Assembly (NCBI RefSeq): GCF_009498525.1
Contig: NZ_QSNT01000003.1
Coordinates: forward strand, 61,870-125,869
Source of the DNA: Rhizobium sp. ICMP 5592
GTDB lineage: Bacteria; Pseudomonadota; Alphaproteobacteria; Rhizobiales; Rhizobiaceae
Direction: 5' to 3'
Length of the DNA stretch: 64,000 bases
Positions 8,761 through 18,131 of the stretch are shown piece by piece. Position 1 is the first letter of the stretch, and every line of letters begins with the position of its first letter. Both the position numbers and the translations under genes were made by a program. Under the pieces are notes generated by a model. It searched no databases, was not told the DNA's origin, and was given only the letters and a program-made list of their open reading frames with translations.

Positions 8761-8876
8761 GGATTTCTCCTTAATGCTTGATTTGAAATGCAAGACTGGT
8801 GTTAGGACATATCCGAAACCGTCACAAAGAAAAGCAGCACGGACTTCACTTTGTTTTGACGGGGAGACAAGAGCAT

Positions 8877-9371
8877 ATGACCACACTGACCATCGAAGAC
8901 CTTGCCGTGATGCTGCTGCCCGGACAGGCGATTGCCGGGCTTGATCTTGGCACCAAGACGATAGGCCTTGCCATGTCCGATCTCGGCCGCAGGTTCGCCA
9001 CACCGCGCCCGGTGATCAAGCGGGTGAAATTCACCCAGGACGCCCAGACGCTGCTTGCCTTCGCCGAGAAGGAAAAGGTCGCCGCCTTCGTTATCGGTCT
9101 GCCGATGAACATGGATGGGTCGGCGGGGCCGCGCGTTCAGGCGACGCGGGCCTTCGTGCGCAGCATGGCCGACAAGACCGCCCTGCCCTTCGTCTACTGG
9201 GATGAGCGGCTGTCAACCGTCGCCGCCGAACGGGCGCTGTTGGAAATGGACGTTTCGCGCGCCAAGCGGGCCGAGCGTATCGATTCGGCCGCCGCAAGCT
9301 TCATTCTTCAGGGCGCCTTGGACAGGCTCTCGGCTCTCGGCAGGCCGGCCTTCCCCGATCTCGATTCCTGA
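8877..9371 (+). CDS. ruvX: RuvX/YqgF family Holliday-junction resolvase-like nuclease
   Basis: 164 residues with an RNase H-like fold. [15 protein letters not shown] gives the first acidic residue, [15 protein letters not shown] is the central signature, and the late acidic residues are in [13 protein letters not shown] and [12 protein letters not shown]. YqgF/RuvX proteins process the 5' end of pre-16S rRNA and were first proposed as Holliday-junction resolvases. The ATG at 8877 follows GGGAGACAAGAG; an in-frame frame from 8799 adds unconserved residues. Its last 64 bases overlap the 3' end of the convergent membrane-protein gene at 9308-9640. Confidence 0.93.
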   Translation: MTTLTIEDLAVMLLPGQAIAGLDLGTKTIGLAMSDLGRRFATPRPVIKRVKFTQDAQTLLAFAEKEKVAAFVIGLPMNMDGSAGPRVQATRAFVRSMADKTALPFVYWDERLSTVAAERALLEMDVSRAKRAERIDSAAASFILQGALDRLSALGRPAFPDLDS

Positions 9372-9640
9372 CGACGCTTCCACCACGCCAGGATCTCGGC
9401 GCGCTTGCGAAAGGCGAGGATCGCGAAAACCAGCAGGGTGTCGAAGGCAATGGCGCGGGCCACCAGCGGCGGAATGGTCTCCGGCGGGATCCCGAGGATA
9501 TTGCCATAGATATGGAAGACGAGGTCATGCATTTGCCGTGTCAGCATGAAGATGCCGAAGCTCATGTCGTAGTATGACAGGTAATACCACGCCCCGAGGA
9601 ACGAGACAGGCGCGGCCCAGAAGATCAGCAACCACTTCAT
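9308..9640 (-). CDS. Small membrane protein, DUF6105-like
   Basis: 110 residues with two or three hydrophobic segments. The first is [21 protein letters not shown] (signal-anchor like), and a second spans roughly [19 protein letters not shown]. The tail is basic. The family resemblance to rhizobial DUF6105 proteins is from memory. The 3' end overlaps ruvX by 64 bases in convergent orientation. The start codon overlaps the stop of the next upstream small membrane protein, so the two look translationally coupled. Function unknown. Confidence 0.72.
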   Translation of the reverse strand: MKWLLIFWAAPVSFLGAWYYLSYYDMSFGIFMLTRQMHDLVFHIYGNILGIPPETIPPLVARAIAFDTLLVFAILAFRKRAEILAWWKRRQESRSGKAGLPRAESLSKAP

Positions 9641-9810
9641 GCGGTTCCCCTTCGACGCTGATATTGCGTCGTTCCAGTCGAAAGGACCAGCCAGTTCGTC
9701 AGCGCCATGGCGCTCAACACCAGTGCCGGCACCGTTATATCTAGTGCCAGAATGGCGAAGAACATCATCGCCGCGATGAGAAACGCGATTTTTGCGGGTC
9801 TGGACCCCAT
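9637..9810 (-). CDS. Very small membrane protein
   Basis: 57 residues from the ATG at 9810 (MGSRPAKIAFLIAAMMFF...), with two hydrophobic helices and a basic end. A TTG start at 9834 would add eight residues. It ends with a 4-base overlap with the start of the following membrane-protein gene, typical of a coupled operon pair. No family recognised. A cluster of three GTTAAC palindromes lies in the region upstream. Confidence 0.55.
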   Translation of the reverse strand: MGSRPAKIAFLIAAMMFFAILALDITVPALVLSAMALTNWLVLSTGTTQYQRRRGTA

Positions 9811-9939
9811 GGCTGCACGCTTATTGGTTAACAATCAGTCTGTGCACAGTGGCGAGTTAACCGATGCGGCGCAACGTAAACTAATTGTTAAGGTTAACAG
9901 CCGGGCCGAGCTGTGGATATCTCCCGCGCAATCAAAACA

Positions 9940-10602
9940 TCAGCCGTAGACGCCGCGTACAATACGCCTCAACGCCGTGGCCGCCTTCTCCCAATCCTTC
10001 GCTGTTTTCAGCGTAAGGCCGGCGCATTGATCACCGACGGCGGCGGAGAGAACGAGGTGTTGTATGGCGGAGAAGATCAGTGCATTGACGGCGACTGCGT
10101 CGATCCCCTTCGGCGGCGTCAGCGACCCGCGCATGCGCTCGATCCAGCCGGCAAGCGCTTTCGAACGCGCTTCCGAAAGCCGGCGAACCTGCTCGCTATT
10201 CTCGGACACCTCCCAGGCGACGATGCGGCGCATCAGCGGATCGGCGCGCAGCGCGTCGAGGAAAAGCAGGGCCAGCCGCTCCATGAGGTCGCCATAGGTC
10301 AACAGGAACATGCCGCCGGTATCGTCGGGGATGCGATCCTTCACCCAGCTTCCGAGATCCGTGCCGATCGCCTCCACCAGGCCATCGAGACCGCCGTAAT
10401 AGCGATAGATCAGCTGCTTGTCGCAGCCGGCGCCGCGGGCGACCGCATTGATGCCGAAATTCTGGAACCCCTCCTCCGCCAACAGCCGCTTGGCGGCATC
10501 AAGGATAGCCTGCTCGGTGGCGGCCCGGTTACGGACCCGCTTTTCCGGCTCGGCGGATATTTCGATCGGTTTTCTCAGAATGGCGTTTGCGCTCGGCATC
10601 AT
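9940..10602 (-). CDS. TetR/AcrR family transcriptional regulator
   Basis: 220 residues. The DNA-binding helix-turn-helix of TetR proteins is visible at residues 27-70 (ILDAAKRLLAEEGFQNFGINAVARGAGCDKQLIYRYYGG in outline), and the rest is the variable, helical ligand-binding and dimer domain. The ATG at 10602 follows CTGGAGTCGAC. No adjacent efflux pump or enzyme is an obvious target; the divergent side carries no gene, and the upstream neighbour is a GNAT gene on the same strand. The ligand cannot be predicted. Confidence 0.9.
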   Translation of the reverse strand: MMPSANAILRKPIEISAEPEKRVRNRAATEQAILDAAKRLLAEEGFQNFGINAVARGAGCDKQLIYRYYGGLDGLVEAIGTDLGSWVKDRIPDDTGGMFLLTYGDLMERLALLFLDALRADPLMRRIVAWEVSENSEQVRRLSEARSKALAGWIERMRGSLTPPKGIDAVAVNALIFSAIQHLVLSAAVGDQCAGLTLKTAKDWEKAATALRRIVRGVYG

Positions 10603-10702
10603 GTCGACTCCAGTCAGTCACCGCCCGGTGATTAACAAGCCTGGTACTAGCGAACAATGACGCGACGGGAATGGAGACGTCTTAAACCGTGGAATCCACA
10701 GA

Positions 10703-11320
10703 TTAGAGATATTGGCCGAACCAGACGGTACTCGGCGAGGCAAGTTCCGGCGGCAGTTCCACCTCAGTAAACCCGCGCGACGCCCAGAATCGAATCCCGC
10801 TGCAATTGCCCGCGCTTGCGCCGAGATGCACGCCTTTGACACCATTGTCGCGAGCGTTCGACAGCCATTTCTCAAGGAGCGTGCTGCCAATGCCCTGCCC
10901 CTGTGTGCGCGGCAAAAGGTTCATATGGATATGGGCCGGAAACCGGTCGGTGAGGGCAGCGGGCACTCGCTTCGGATGGTGGATCGCATAACTGCGCCGC
11001 TGATCCGCATTCCATGTCGACGGATCGCCCGTTGGCTCCGGATAGCGTCCGCGCAGCTCCGGCCACCAATCGCGCTCCAGCCTTTCCTCGAAAGCAACCG
11101 TGTCGAAGACGCCGGCGATATAGCCGCAAACACCTTCCCCGTCCTCGGCAACAAAGACGGTCTGCGGGCTGAGGACGGCATAGGGTACCGAATAAATATG
11201 CCCGATCATCCGCCCATCGCGATGAAGCGCCGTCGCATCCTTGCCGGCATCGCCGGTGACCAGGGAGACGACATAGAGCTGGTCGATGTCGTCGGATCGG
11301 ACGGGGCGGAGGTTGATCAT
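10703..11320 (-). CDS. GNAT family N-acetyltransferase, long form
   Basis: 205 residues. It has an N-terminal strand (INLRPVRSDDIDQLYVV), a long insert rich in Trp/Arg/Pro (RDWWPELRGRYPEP), then an acetyl-CoA loop RTQGQGIGSTLLEKWL and a C-terminal GIRFWASRGFTEVELP. The length and the HIHMNLLPRTQGQG segment resemble the acetyltransferase-like domain found fused to O-GlcNAcases, but here it stands alone. Substrate unknown. It lies upstream of the TetR gene on the same strand with a 100-base gap. Confidence 0.85.
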   Translation of the reverse strand: MINLRPVRSDDIDQLYVVSLVTGDAGKDATALHRDGRMIGHIYSVPYAVLSPQTVFVAEDGEGVCGYIAGVFDTVAFEERLERDWWPELRGRYPEPTGDPSTWNADQRRSYAIHHPKRVPAALTDRFPAHIHMNLLPRTQGQGIGSTLLEKWLSNARDNGVKGVHLGASAGNCSGIRFWASRGFTEVELPPELASPSTVWFGQYL

Positions 11321-11381
11321 GGGGGCTCTTCCATAGGTCTTGAATTATGCGTGAGAGATTCGATCGGGTCGAAGAGCACTT

Positions 11382-11681
11382 TCAGAGACGACGGCTCACG
11401 TCCATTCGCTGATGCAATATGCGAATGATCACAATCTCCGTATCCTGCTGCCGATAGTAGATGATGTGGGAACCAACAGCGTATTTGAAATAGCCCTCGC
11501 GAATGTCGGCATGACGGCCAATCTTCAGATCGGAAGCCAACCCCTCAAAAGCACTGAGAATATCAGCATGGTAAGTCTCCGCCTGACTTACCGACCAGTT
11601 TTCGACAGTATAGCGCCAGATCGTCTCGAGATCCGCCTCTGCAAGAGGTGATAAGCCGTATCGGCCGGACTTATTCACCAT
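11382..11681 (-). CDS. parE: ParE/RelE-superfamily toxin
   Basis: 99 residues. GLSPLAEADLETIWRYTVENWS is the ParE N-terminal helix pair, and YFKYAVGSHIIYYRQQDTEIVIIRILHQRMD is the characteristic C-terminal strand region with the H-x-R-M-D ending. ParE toxins inhibit DNA gyrase. The gene overlaps the antitoxin gene by 11 bases and is translated after it, as in parDE operons. Toxic activity is inferred from the family and the pairing. Confidence 0.9.
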   Translation of the reverse strand: MVNKSGRYGLSPLAEADLETIWRYTVENWSVSQAETYHADILSAFEGLASDLKIGRHADIREGYFKYAVGSHIIYYRQQDTEIVIIRILHQRMDVSRRL

Positions 11682-11916
11682 AAGTGGCGCGCATCCGCTT
11701 CAGGAACGCGGCATTGTCGAACGGAGCAGGTTGCCCGGATTCCTCTCCCGCAATCAACGCGTCCTGAAGAGCCTTGACCTTCGCTTCGTGTTCTTCCAAC
11801 AGACGCAAGCCTGCCCGAACGACATCGCTGGCCGAGCCATATCGGCCCGTCTGCACTTGAGCGTCGATAAACGTGTTGAAGTGGTCACCAAGCGAAACAG
11901 ATGTGTTGCGGGCCAT
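11671..11916 (-). CDS. parD: ParD-type antitoxin
   Basis: 81 residues from the ATG at 11916, which has AAGGGAGCTGCTC just upstream. MARNTSVSLGDHFNTFIDAQV is the ribbon-helix-helix DNA-binding part, and YGSASDVVRAGLRLLEEHE is the ParD signature. The C-terminal half would wrap the ParE toxin. It is the first gene of the pair and is preceded by a perfect palindrome, the likely autorepression site. A frame from 11940 uses a non-ATG start and is not preferred. Confidence 0.92.
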   Translation of the reverse strand: MARNTSVSLGDHFNTFIDAQVQTGRYGSASDVVRAGLRLLEEHEAKVKALQDALIAGEESGQPAPFDNAAFLKRMRATYGE

Positions 11917-11932
11917 GAGCAGCTCCCTTGCT

Positions 11933-11961
11933 GATACCAATATATAATAATTATTGGTATC
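11933..11961 (-). promoter_or_regulatory. Palindromic operator of parDE
   Basis: GATACCAATA (11933-11942) and TATTGGTATC (11952-11961) are perfect 10-base inverted repeats around an AT-rich 9-base centre. The element lies 16 bases before the parD start, where ParD ribbon-helix-helix dimers usually bind to repress their own operon. Confidence 0.65.
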
Positions 11962-12009
11962 GCATCAACTGATGCCATCGCAAACCCGCGGCGTCAGCGG
12001 AACGACGCA

Positions 12010-13668
12010 TCAAGTCGCCGGCGGATAGAGCAGATCGACGATGTAGCTCGCATCGAAGCGCGCATCCAGCATGCCGTAGGTCGAGCGCCAGCCGCCGGCC
12101 AGGCGGGTTTCGATAAAGGCGTCGGCGATCTTGCCGGCACCCAGACGATAGAGTTCGGCGGCACCGGCGGCGAGCGCCATCTGTTCGATCAGCAGGCGGG
12201 CAGCGCCCTCGTCCTGTTCGCACAGCGCCATGGCGGCGCGGAGCACGTCGATGGTCTTCTTGCCGGCTGGACCGAGGTCGCGGGCGAGACCGGCGAAAAC
12301 CGTCTCGAACAGGTCCCTGCCCCGGTTCAAGACGCGCAGCACGTCGAGCGCCATGACATTGCCGGAGCCTTCCCAGATCGCATTGACCGGCGCCTCGCGG
12401 TAATGCCGGGCGATCGGGCGTTCCTCGATATAGCCGCTGCCGCCGATGCACTCCATTGCCTCGTAGATCAGCGCGGGCGCAATCTTGCAGCACCAGTATT
12501 TGGCAACCGGCGTCATAACGCGGGCATAGGCGGCATCTTCGCTGCTGCTGCTCGCCTTGTCGAAGGATTCCGCCAGGCGGAAGGCAAGCGCGGTGGCGGC
12601 CGCGACATCGAGCGCCATGTCGGCGAGCACGCGCGTCATGATCGGCTGCTGCACCAGCGTCTTGCCGAAGACACTGCGACCGCGCGTATGATGCACGGCC
12701 TCGGCGAGCGACGCCCGCATAATACCGGCTGACGCCAGGGCGCAATCGAGGCGCGTCAGTGTCACCATATCGAGAATCGTGCGGATACCGCCATCGGGCG
12801 CGCCGAGCAGGAAACCGAAAGTGTCGCTGAACTCGACTTCGGAAGAGGCATTCGAGCGATTGCCAAGTTTATCTTTCAGGCGCTGGAATTGCAGGCCGTT
12901 GGCGGAGCCGTCCTCGAGCAATCGCGGCACCAGGAAGCAGCCCATGCCGTCCTTGGTCTGCGCCAGCATGATGAAGGCGTCGCTCATCGGCGCCGACATG
13001 AACCATTTATGGCCGGAGAGCCGGTAGATGCCCTCACTGACCTTGTCGGCCGTCGTCCTGTTGGCGCGCACATCCGTGCCACCCTGCTTTTCCGTCATCC
13101 CCATGCCGATGGTGACGGCGGACTTCTGCATGGCCGGCTTGTTGGACGAATCATATTTGCGCGACAGAACCTTCGGCGCCCAGTCCTTCTGGACGGCGGG
13201 CGACGCCATCATCGCGGCGACCGAGGCACTGGTCATGGTGAGCGGGCAGAGATGGCCACATTCGAGCTGCGCCGTCAGATAGAAGCGCGCGGCGCGGACC
13301 TTGTGCGACTGGCCTTTCGCGTCCGGATCGGCCTGCGCATCCCAGATCGAGGAATGCAGGCCAGCCGACATCGAGCGGCGCATCAGCGCATGCCAGGCCG
13401 GATGGAATTCGACTACATCCAGCCGCTCGCCGCGCGGCCCGTGGGTGCGCAGTTGCGGCGTGCCCTGATTTGCCATGCGCGCCAGTTCCTGCGCCTCGTG
13501 CGAGGTGACATAGCGGCCCATCTGCTCCAGGTCTTCACGCGTCGAGCGCGGCAGGGTGGAGGTCAGATCGACGATCAGCGGATCGGAACGATAGGCATTG
13601 ATACCGGACCAGAGGCTCGGCTGGTTCAGTTCGGCAAATGTATCGTCATTCCGGGTCGATTGGGTCAT
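12010..13668 (-). CDS. AidB-like acyl-CoA dehydrogenase family protein
   Basis: 552 residues, close to E. coli AidB (about 541). The N-terminal NQPSLWSGINAYRSDPLI is typical of AidB rather than ordinary acyl-CoA dehydrogenases. FAD-binding segments follow (IGMGMTEKQGGTDVRANRTTA; WFMSAPMSDAFIMLAQ), as does the C-terminal CIGGSGYIEERPIARHYREAPVNAIWEGSGNVMALDVLR. AidB is a flavoprotein linked to protection of DNA against alkylating agents. Whether this homologue has dehydrogenase activity or a DNA-protective role is open. It is divergent from pyrB across 182 bases. Confidence 0.87.
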   Translation of the reverse strand: MTQSTRNDDTFAELNQPSLWSGINAYRSDPLIVDLTSTLPRSTREDLEQMGRYVTSHEAQELARMANQGTPQLRTHGPRGERLDVVEFHPAWHALMRRSMSAGLHSSIWDAQADPDAKGQSHKVRAARFYLTAQLECGHLCPLTMTSASVAAMMASPAVQKDWAPKVLSRKYDSSNKPAMQKSAVTIGMGMTEKQGGTDVRANRTTADKVSEGIYRLSGHKWFMSAPMSDAFIMLAQTKDGMGCFLVPRLLEDGSANGLQFQRLKDKLGNRSNASSEVEFSDTFGFLLGAPDGGIRTILDMVTLTRLDCALASAGIMRASLAEAVHHTRGRSVFGKTLVQQPIMTRVLADMALDVAAATALAFRLAESFDKASSSSEDAAYARVMTPVAKYWCCKIAPALIYEAMECIGGSGYIEERPIARHYREAPVNAIWEGSGNVMALDVLRVLNRGRDLFETVFAGLARDLGPAGKKTIDVLRAAMALCEQDEGAARLLIEQMALAAGAAELYRLGAGKIADAFIETRLAGGWRSTYGMLDARFDASYIVDLLYPPAT

Positions 13669-13850
13669 ATTTCGCTTTTAGAGCAAGAGGATTGCAAAAG
13701 GAAACCTGAAGTTTCGGCTTTTGAGATTAGCGCTGTAACGAGATTCGAATCAAATTGCATGGGGAACAAATGCGCTTATCCAAAGCCCGCGCTTGCCCCT
13801 GGGCCACTCCCTCTTTATAGACCCCCTGACGAAATTCAGAGGGCAGCTTC

Positions 13851-14807
13851 ATGGTCTTCTTTCCCCACCGCCACCTCATCGGCATCAAGGGCCTCACCGA
13901 GCAGGATATCACCTATCTTCTCGACAAGGCCGACGAGGCGGTGAAGATCAGCCTCCAGCGCGAAAAGAAGACATCGACGCTTCGTGGGCTGACACAGATC
14001 AATCTCTTCTTCGAGGCATCGACCCGTACGCAAGCCTCTTTCGAGCTGGCTGGCAAGCGACTCGGCGCCGACGTGATGAATATGTCGGTCGGCAACTCCT
14101 CGGTGAAGAAGGGCGAGACGCTCATCGACACGGCGATGACGTTGAATGCCATGCGCCCCGACGTGCTGGTCATCCGCCATTCCAGCGCCGGTGCCGCAGC
14201 ACTGCTGGCACAGAAGGTTTCCTGCTCCGTCGTCAACGCCGGCGACGGACAGCACGAGCATCCGACGCAGGCGCTGCTCGACGCGCTGACGATCCGCCGC
14301 GCCAAGGGCAAGCTATCGCGCATCATCGTCGCCATCTGCGGCGACGTGCTGCATTCGCGCGTCGCCCGCTCCAATATTCTGCTGCTGAACGCCATGGGCG
14401 CGCGCGTCCGGGTCGTGGCGCCCGCAACGCTGCTGCCGGCTGGTATCGCCGACATGGGCGTCGAAGTCTTCCATTCGATGAAGGAAGGGCTGAAGGACGC
14501 CGACGTGGTGATGATGCTGCGGTTGCAGCGTGAGCGCATGTCCGGCGCCTTCGTGCCGTCCGTGCGTGAATATTATCGCTTCTACGGTCTCGACGCCGAG
14601 ACGCTGAAAGCGGCCAAAGAGGATGCCATGGTCATGCATCCCGGCCCGATGAACCGCGGCGTGGAGATTGCCTCCGAAGTCGCCGACGGCCCGCAGAGCG
14701 TCATCGCCGAGCAGGTGGAAATGGGCGTCGCGGTCCGCATGGCGGTCATGGAGACGCTGTTGGTCTCGCAGAACCAGGGGCCGCGCACCGAGGGAGCTGG
14801 CGCATGA
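13851..14807 (+). CDS. pyrB: Aspartate carbamoyltransferase catalytic chain
   Basis: 318 residues. It catalyses carbamoyl phosphate plus aspartate to carbamoyl aspartate, the committed step of pyrimidine synthesis. The carbamoyl-phosphate motif EASTRTQ is at residues 55-61, with [12 protein letters not shown] and the C-terminal [14 protein letters not shown] also diagnostic. The ATG at 13851 follows AGAGGGCAGCTTC. Its stop overlaps the pyrC' start by four bases (ATGA), so the two are coupled. No regulatory pyrI is present. The partner is the dihydroorotase-like protein downstream, as in Pseudomonas-type ATCase complexes. Confidence 0.97.
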   Translation: MVFFPHRHLIGIKGLTEQDITYLLDKADEAVKISLQREKKTSTLRGLTQINLFFEASTRTQASFELAGKRLGADVMNMSVGNSSVKKGETLIDTAMTLNAMRPDVLVIRHSSAGAAALLAQKVSCSVVNAGDGQHEHPTQALLDALTIRRAKGKLSRIIVAICGDVLHSRVARSNILLLNAMGARVRVVAPATLLPAGIADMGVEVFHSMKEGLKDADVVMMLRLQRERMSGAFVPSVREYYRFYGLDAETLKAAKEDAMVMHPGPMNRGVEIASEVADGPQSVIAEQVEMGVAVRMAVMETLLVSQNQGPRTEGAGA

Positions 14808-16093
14808 GCAACTCGATCGTCCTCCAGAACGTCCGCATCATCGACCCTTCGCGTAGTCTCGACGAGATCGGCACGATTATCGTCGAAAACGGCGTCATCG
14901 TCGCTGCCGGCAAGGATGCGAAAGCCCAGGCCGTGCCTAGGGGTGCCGAGGTGCGCGATTGCACCGGCCTCCTTGCCGTTCCCGGCCTGGTCGATGCCCG
15001 CGTGCATGTCGGCGAGCCCGGCGGCGAGCATCGCGAGACCATCGCCTCGGCAAGCCGCGCGGCAGCGGCCGGCGGCGTGACTTCCTTTATCATGATGCCG
15101 GATACCGATCCGATCATCGACGACATCGCCCTGGTCGAATTCGTCAAGAAGACGGCGCGCGACACCGCTGTCGTCAATGTCTATCCGGCAGCAGCCCTCA
15201 CCAAGGGTCTCGCCGGCGAGGAAATGACGGAGGTGGGGCTCCTGCGCGAGGCCGGCGCCGTCGTCTTCACCGACGCGCATTCCGGCGTCCACGACACGCA
15301 GGTTCTCCGTCGGATCATGACCTATGCGCGCGAATTCGGCGCCGTCATCTCCTGCGAGACCCGCGACAAATATCTCGGCGCCAACGGCGTCATGCATGAA
15401 GGGTTGTTTGCCAGCTGGCTGGGCCTTTCCGGCATTCCGAAGGAAGCCGAACTCATTCCGCTCGAGCGCGATCTGAGGATCGCGGCGCTGACACGCAGCC
15501 ATTATCACGCGGCGATGATCTCTGTGCCAGAATCGGCAGAGGCCATCCGCCTCGCCCGCTCGCGCGGCGCGAAAGTCACTTGCGGCATCTCGATCAACAA
15601 TCTGGCGCTGAACGAAAACGATATCGGTGAATACCGCACCTTCTTCAAGCTTTACCCGCCACTGCGTTCGGAAGACGACCGCTCGGCGATGATCGAGGCG
15701 CTGGCGGACGGCACTATCGACATCATCGTCTCGTCGCATGATCCGCAGGACGTGGACACGAAGCGTCTGCCGTTCGGAGAGGCGGAAGACGGTGCGATCG
15801 GGCTGGAAACCTTACTCGCTGCAGCCCTTCGGCTGCATCATAGCGGCCAGGTCAGCCTGATGCGGCTGATCGACGCCCTGTCGACGCGCCCCGCGCAGAT
15901 CTTCGGCCTCGACGCCGGCACGCTGAAGCCGGGCGCGAAGGCGGATATTGCGCTGATCGATCTCGACGAGCCTTGGCTTGTCGCCAAAGACATGCTTCTG
16001 TCGCGCTCGAAGAATACACCGTTCGAAGACGCGAGAATGAGCGGCCGGGCCGTTGCGACCTATGTCGCGGGCAAGCTGGTTCACAGTCTGTAG
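14804..16093 (+). CDS. pyrC: Dihydroorotase-like protein, probably non-catalytic (PyrC')
   Basis: 429 residues with the overall sequence of a type I dihydroorotase ([34 protein letters not shown] end). Most canonical metal and catalytic residues are replaced. The DxHxH motif is D64-A-R66-V-H68, the HCED-type histidine is Ser183 (S-C-E), the HVST-type histidine is Met238, and the TDHAPH aspartate is Ser311 (S-S-H-D-P-Q). Pseudomonas carries an inactive pyrC' that overlaps or follows pyrB and is needed only to assemble ATCase; this gene fits that pattern. Automatic annotation would call it dihydroorotase, and an active enzyme should be encoded elsewhere. Confidence 0.85.
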   Translation: MSNSIVLQNVRIIDPSRSLDEIGTIIVENGVIVAAGKDAKAQAVPRGAEVRDCTGLLAVPGLVDARVHVGEPGGEHRETIASASRAAAAGGVTSFIMMPDTDPIIDDIALVEFVKKTARDTAVVNVYPAAALTKGLAGEEMTEVGLLREAGAVVFTDAHSGVHDTQVLRRIMTYAREFGAVISCETRDKYLGANGVMHEGLFASWLGLSGIPKEAELIPLERDLRIAALTRSHYHAAMISVPESAEAIRLARSRGAKVTCGISINNLALNENDIGEYRTFFKLYPPLRSEDDRSAMIEALADGTIDIIVSSHDPQDVDTKRLPFGEAEDGAIGLETLLAAALRLHHSGQVSLMRLIDALSTRPAQIFGLDAGTLKPGAKADIALIDLDEPWLVAKDMLLSRSKNTPFEDARMSGRAVATYVAGKLVHSL

Positions 16094-16125
16094 GCAAAGC
16101 TAGGGCTTATGGAGAATAAGACGTG

Positions 16126-16743
16126 ATGGCGCAATTCTGGACATGGCAGCTCTCTCCGCAGACTGCGCTCGCAGCAGCCGTCATCGGCTACCTGCTCGGC
16201 TCCATCCCCTTCGGCCTGGTCCTGACGCGCATGGCCGGCCTCGGCGATGTCCGCAATATCGGCTCGGGCAATATCGGCGCAACCAATGTGCTGCGCACCG
16301 GCAACAAGGGCCTGGCAGCGGCGACATTGCTCCTCGATGCCTTCAAGGGCACGGCCGCCGTGCTGATCGTCTGGCATTTCTTCGGTGAGGACGCGGCCAT
16401 ACTTGCCGGCTTTGCCGCCTTCATCGGTCATATCTTCCCGGTCTGGATCGGTTTCAAGGGCGGCAAGGGCGTTGCGACCTATCTGGGCATTCTGCTCGGT
16501 CTTGCCCCGTTCATGGCTTTGATCTTCGCTATTGTCTGGCTGGTCATCGCCTTCACCACGCGCTACTCCTCTCTTTCCGCGTTGGTTGCAACACTTGTCA
16601 TTCCGGTTGCATTGTGGATACTGGGCGCCGACAAGATCGCCGCCGTCATGGCGCTGATGACCGTCATCTCCTGGTACAAGCACCGGGCCAATATCGTCAG
16701 GCTGACCGCCGGCACGGAAACCAAGATCGGAGCGAAGGGGTAA
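16126..16743 (+). CDS. plsY: Acyl-phosphate:glycerol-3-phosphate acyltransferase
   Basis: 205 residues, an integral membrane enzyme that transfers the acyl group of acyl-phosphate to glycerol-3-phosphate, the first step of phospholipid synthesis. The PlsY motifs [19 protein letters not shown] and FKGGKGVAT are present among several hydrophobic helices. The start is ambiguous: GTG at 16123 (8 bases after GGAG) or ATG at 16126. The stop overlaps the dprA ATG (TAATG). It lies 32 bases after pyrC', suggesting one transcript from pyrB onward. Confidence 0.95.
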   Translation: MAQFWTWQLSPQTALAAAVIGYLLGSIPFGLVLTRMAGLGDVRNIGSGNIGATNVLRTGNKGLAAATLLLDAFKGTAAVLIVWHFFGEDAAILAGFAAFIGHIFPVWIGFKGGKGVATYLGILLGLAPFMALIFAIVWLVIAFTTRYSSLSALVATLVIPVALWILGADKIAAVMALMTVISWYKHRANIVRLTAGTETKIGAKG

Positions 16744-17894
16744 TGGTCGCAGGCAGCGCAGGACGAACCGGAATTGCGCTGACGGAAAAACAAAGGATCG
16801 CCTGGCTCAGGCTCATCCGATCCGACAATGTCGGCCCCTCGACCTTTCGCGATCTCATCCAACATTATGGCTCCGCCGAAGCCGCGCTCGCCGCCTTGCC
16901 GGACCTGTCGCAACGCGGCGGCGGCACACGCGTGATCCGCATCGCCAGCGAGCAGGACGCGCTGCGGGAGCTGGAAGCGGTGCATCGCTTCGGCGCCCGC
17001 TTTGTCGGTATCGGCGAACCGGGCTATCCGCAGGCCCTGAAAGAAATCGACGGTGCGCCGCCGCTTCTGACTGTCAAAGGCAATCTATCGGCGGCGGTTC
17101 GGCCCGCCATCGGCATCGTCGGTTCGCGCAACGCCTCGATCAGCGGCGCGAAATTTGCCGCCATGATCGCCCGCGCCTGTGGTGAGGCCGGCTATGCGGT
17201 CATCTCGGGTCTCGCTCGTGGCATCGATACGGCCGCTCACCGCGCCAGCCTTCAGACCGGCACAATAGCCGCCATGGCTGGCGGGCTCGACCAGCCCTAC
17301 CCGCCCGAGAACGTCGGCCTGCTGAATGAAATATGGGATGGCAACGGCCTTGCCGTCAGCGAAATGCCGTTCGGCTGGGAACCCCGCGCACGCGATTTTC
17401 CGCGCCGCAACCGGCTGATCGCGGGCATTTCCCTCGGCCTCGCCGTGGTCGAGGCGGCAACACGCTCCGGCTCGCTGATCACCGCGCGCCTTGCCGGCGA
17501 ATTTGGGCGGCTGGTCTTTGCCGTGCCCGGCTCGCCGCTCGATCCGCGCTGCGAGGGCACCAACGGCTTGCTGAAGGACGGCGCGATCATCGTCACCCGC
17601 CCGGAGGATATTATCGAAGCGCTGCGGCCGCTGGCCGAACCCGACCTCTTCCGCCCGCAGCTTGCCGAGACGCCGGTCGAAAAGAGCAACAAGCCGCTGT
17701 CACCGCCTCCCGACGATACCGACCGCGACCAGGTCATCGACGCGCTCGGGCCGACGCCGGTGGAGATCGACGACATCATCCGGCATACCGGCCTGTCGGT
17801 GTTGTCGGTCCATTCCGTGTTGCTTGAGCTGGACATGGCCGGCCGGCTGCATCGACATCCCGGCGGACTGGTGTCGATCTCAATGCTGGATTGA
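16743..17894 (+). CDS. dprA: DNA processing protein DprA
   Basis: 383 residues. DprA binds single-stranded DNA and loads RecA during natural transformation; it is widely kept in bacteria not known to be competent. The Rossmann-like core shows IGIVGSRNASISG, ISGLARGIDTAAHRASL, GLDQPYPPEN and RNRLIAGIS, all family signatures. The N-terminal part (LTEKQRIAWLRLIRSDNVGPSTF) is the SAM-like domain. After a Pro-rich linker a C-terminal winged-helix segment (IDALGPTPVEIDDIIRHTGL) is visible. The ATG overlaps the plsY stop and follows AAGGGG. A frame from 16614 overlaps plsY and is rejected. Confidence 0.95.
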   Translation: MVAGSAGRTGIALTEKQRIAWLRLIRSDNVGPSTFRDLIQHYGSAEAALAALPDLSQRGGGTRVIRIASEQDALRELEAVHRFGARFVGIGEPGYPQALKEIDGAPPLLTVKGNLSAAVRPAIGIVGSRNASISGAKFAAMIARACGEAGYAVISGLARGIDTAAHRASLQTGTIAAMAGGLDQPYPPENVGLLNEIWDGNGLAVSEMPFGWEPRARDFPRRNRLIAGISLGLAVVEAATRSGSLITARLAGEFGRLVFAVPGSPLDPRCEGTNGLLKDGAIIVTRPEDIIEALRPLAEPDLFRPQLAETPVEKSNKPLSPPPDDTDRDQVIDALGPTPVEIDDIIRHTGLSVLSVHSVLLELDMAGRLHRHPGGLVSISMLD

Positions 17895-18131
17895 AAGCAT
17901 GATCGATCATCCCGATATGATGGCAGCACCCCTTCTGGAAGCGCCCACAGGCATTCTTTCGGGATGTAGCCCGGATGCCATTCGGCAGGGATCGCAGCAT
18001 CGAGCCGATGGCAAAAATCGACATCGCCTCTTGACCGCGACGAATTCCCTGTCCATGTCGAAAGGCCGGGGAGCGAAAATACCCGGTCTCTCCCGCGCCT
18101 TTTTCCGGCGCGACCTCTTATTCAGAGAATT

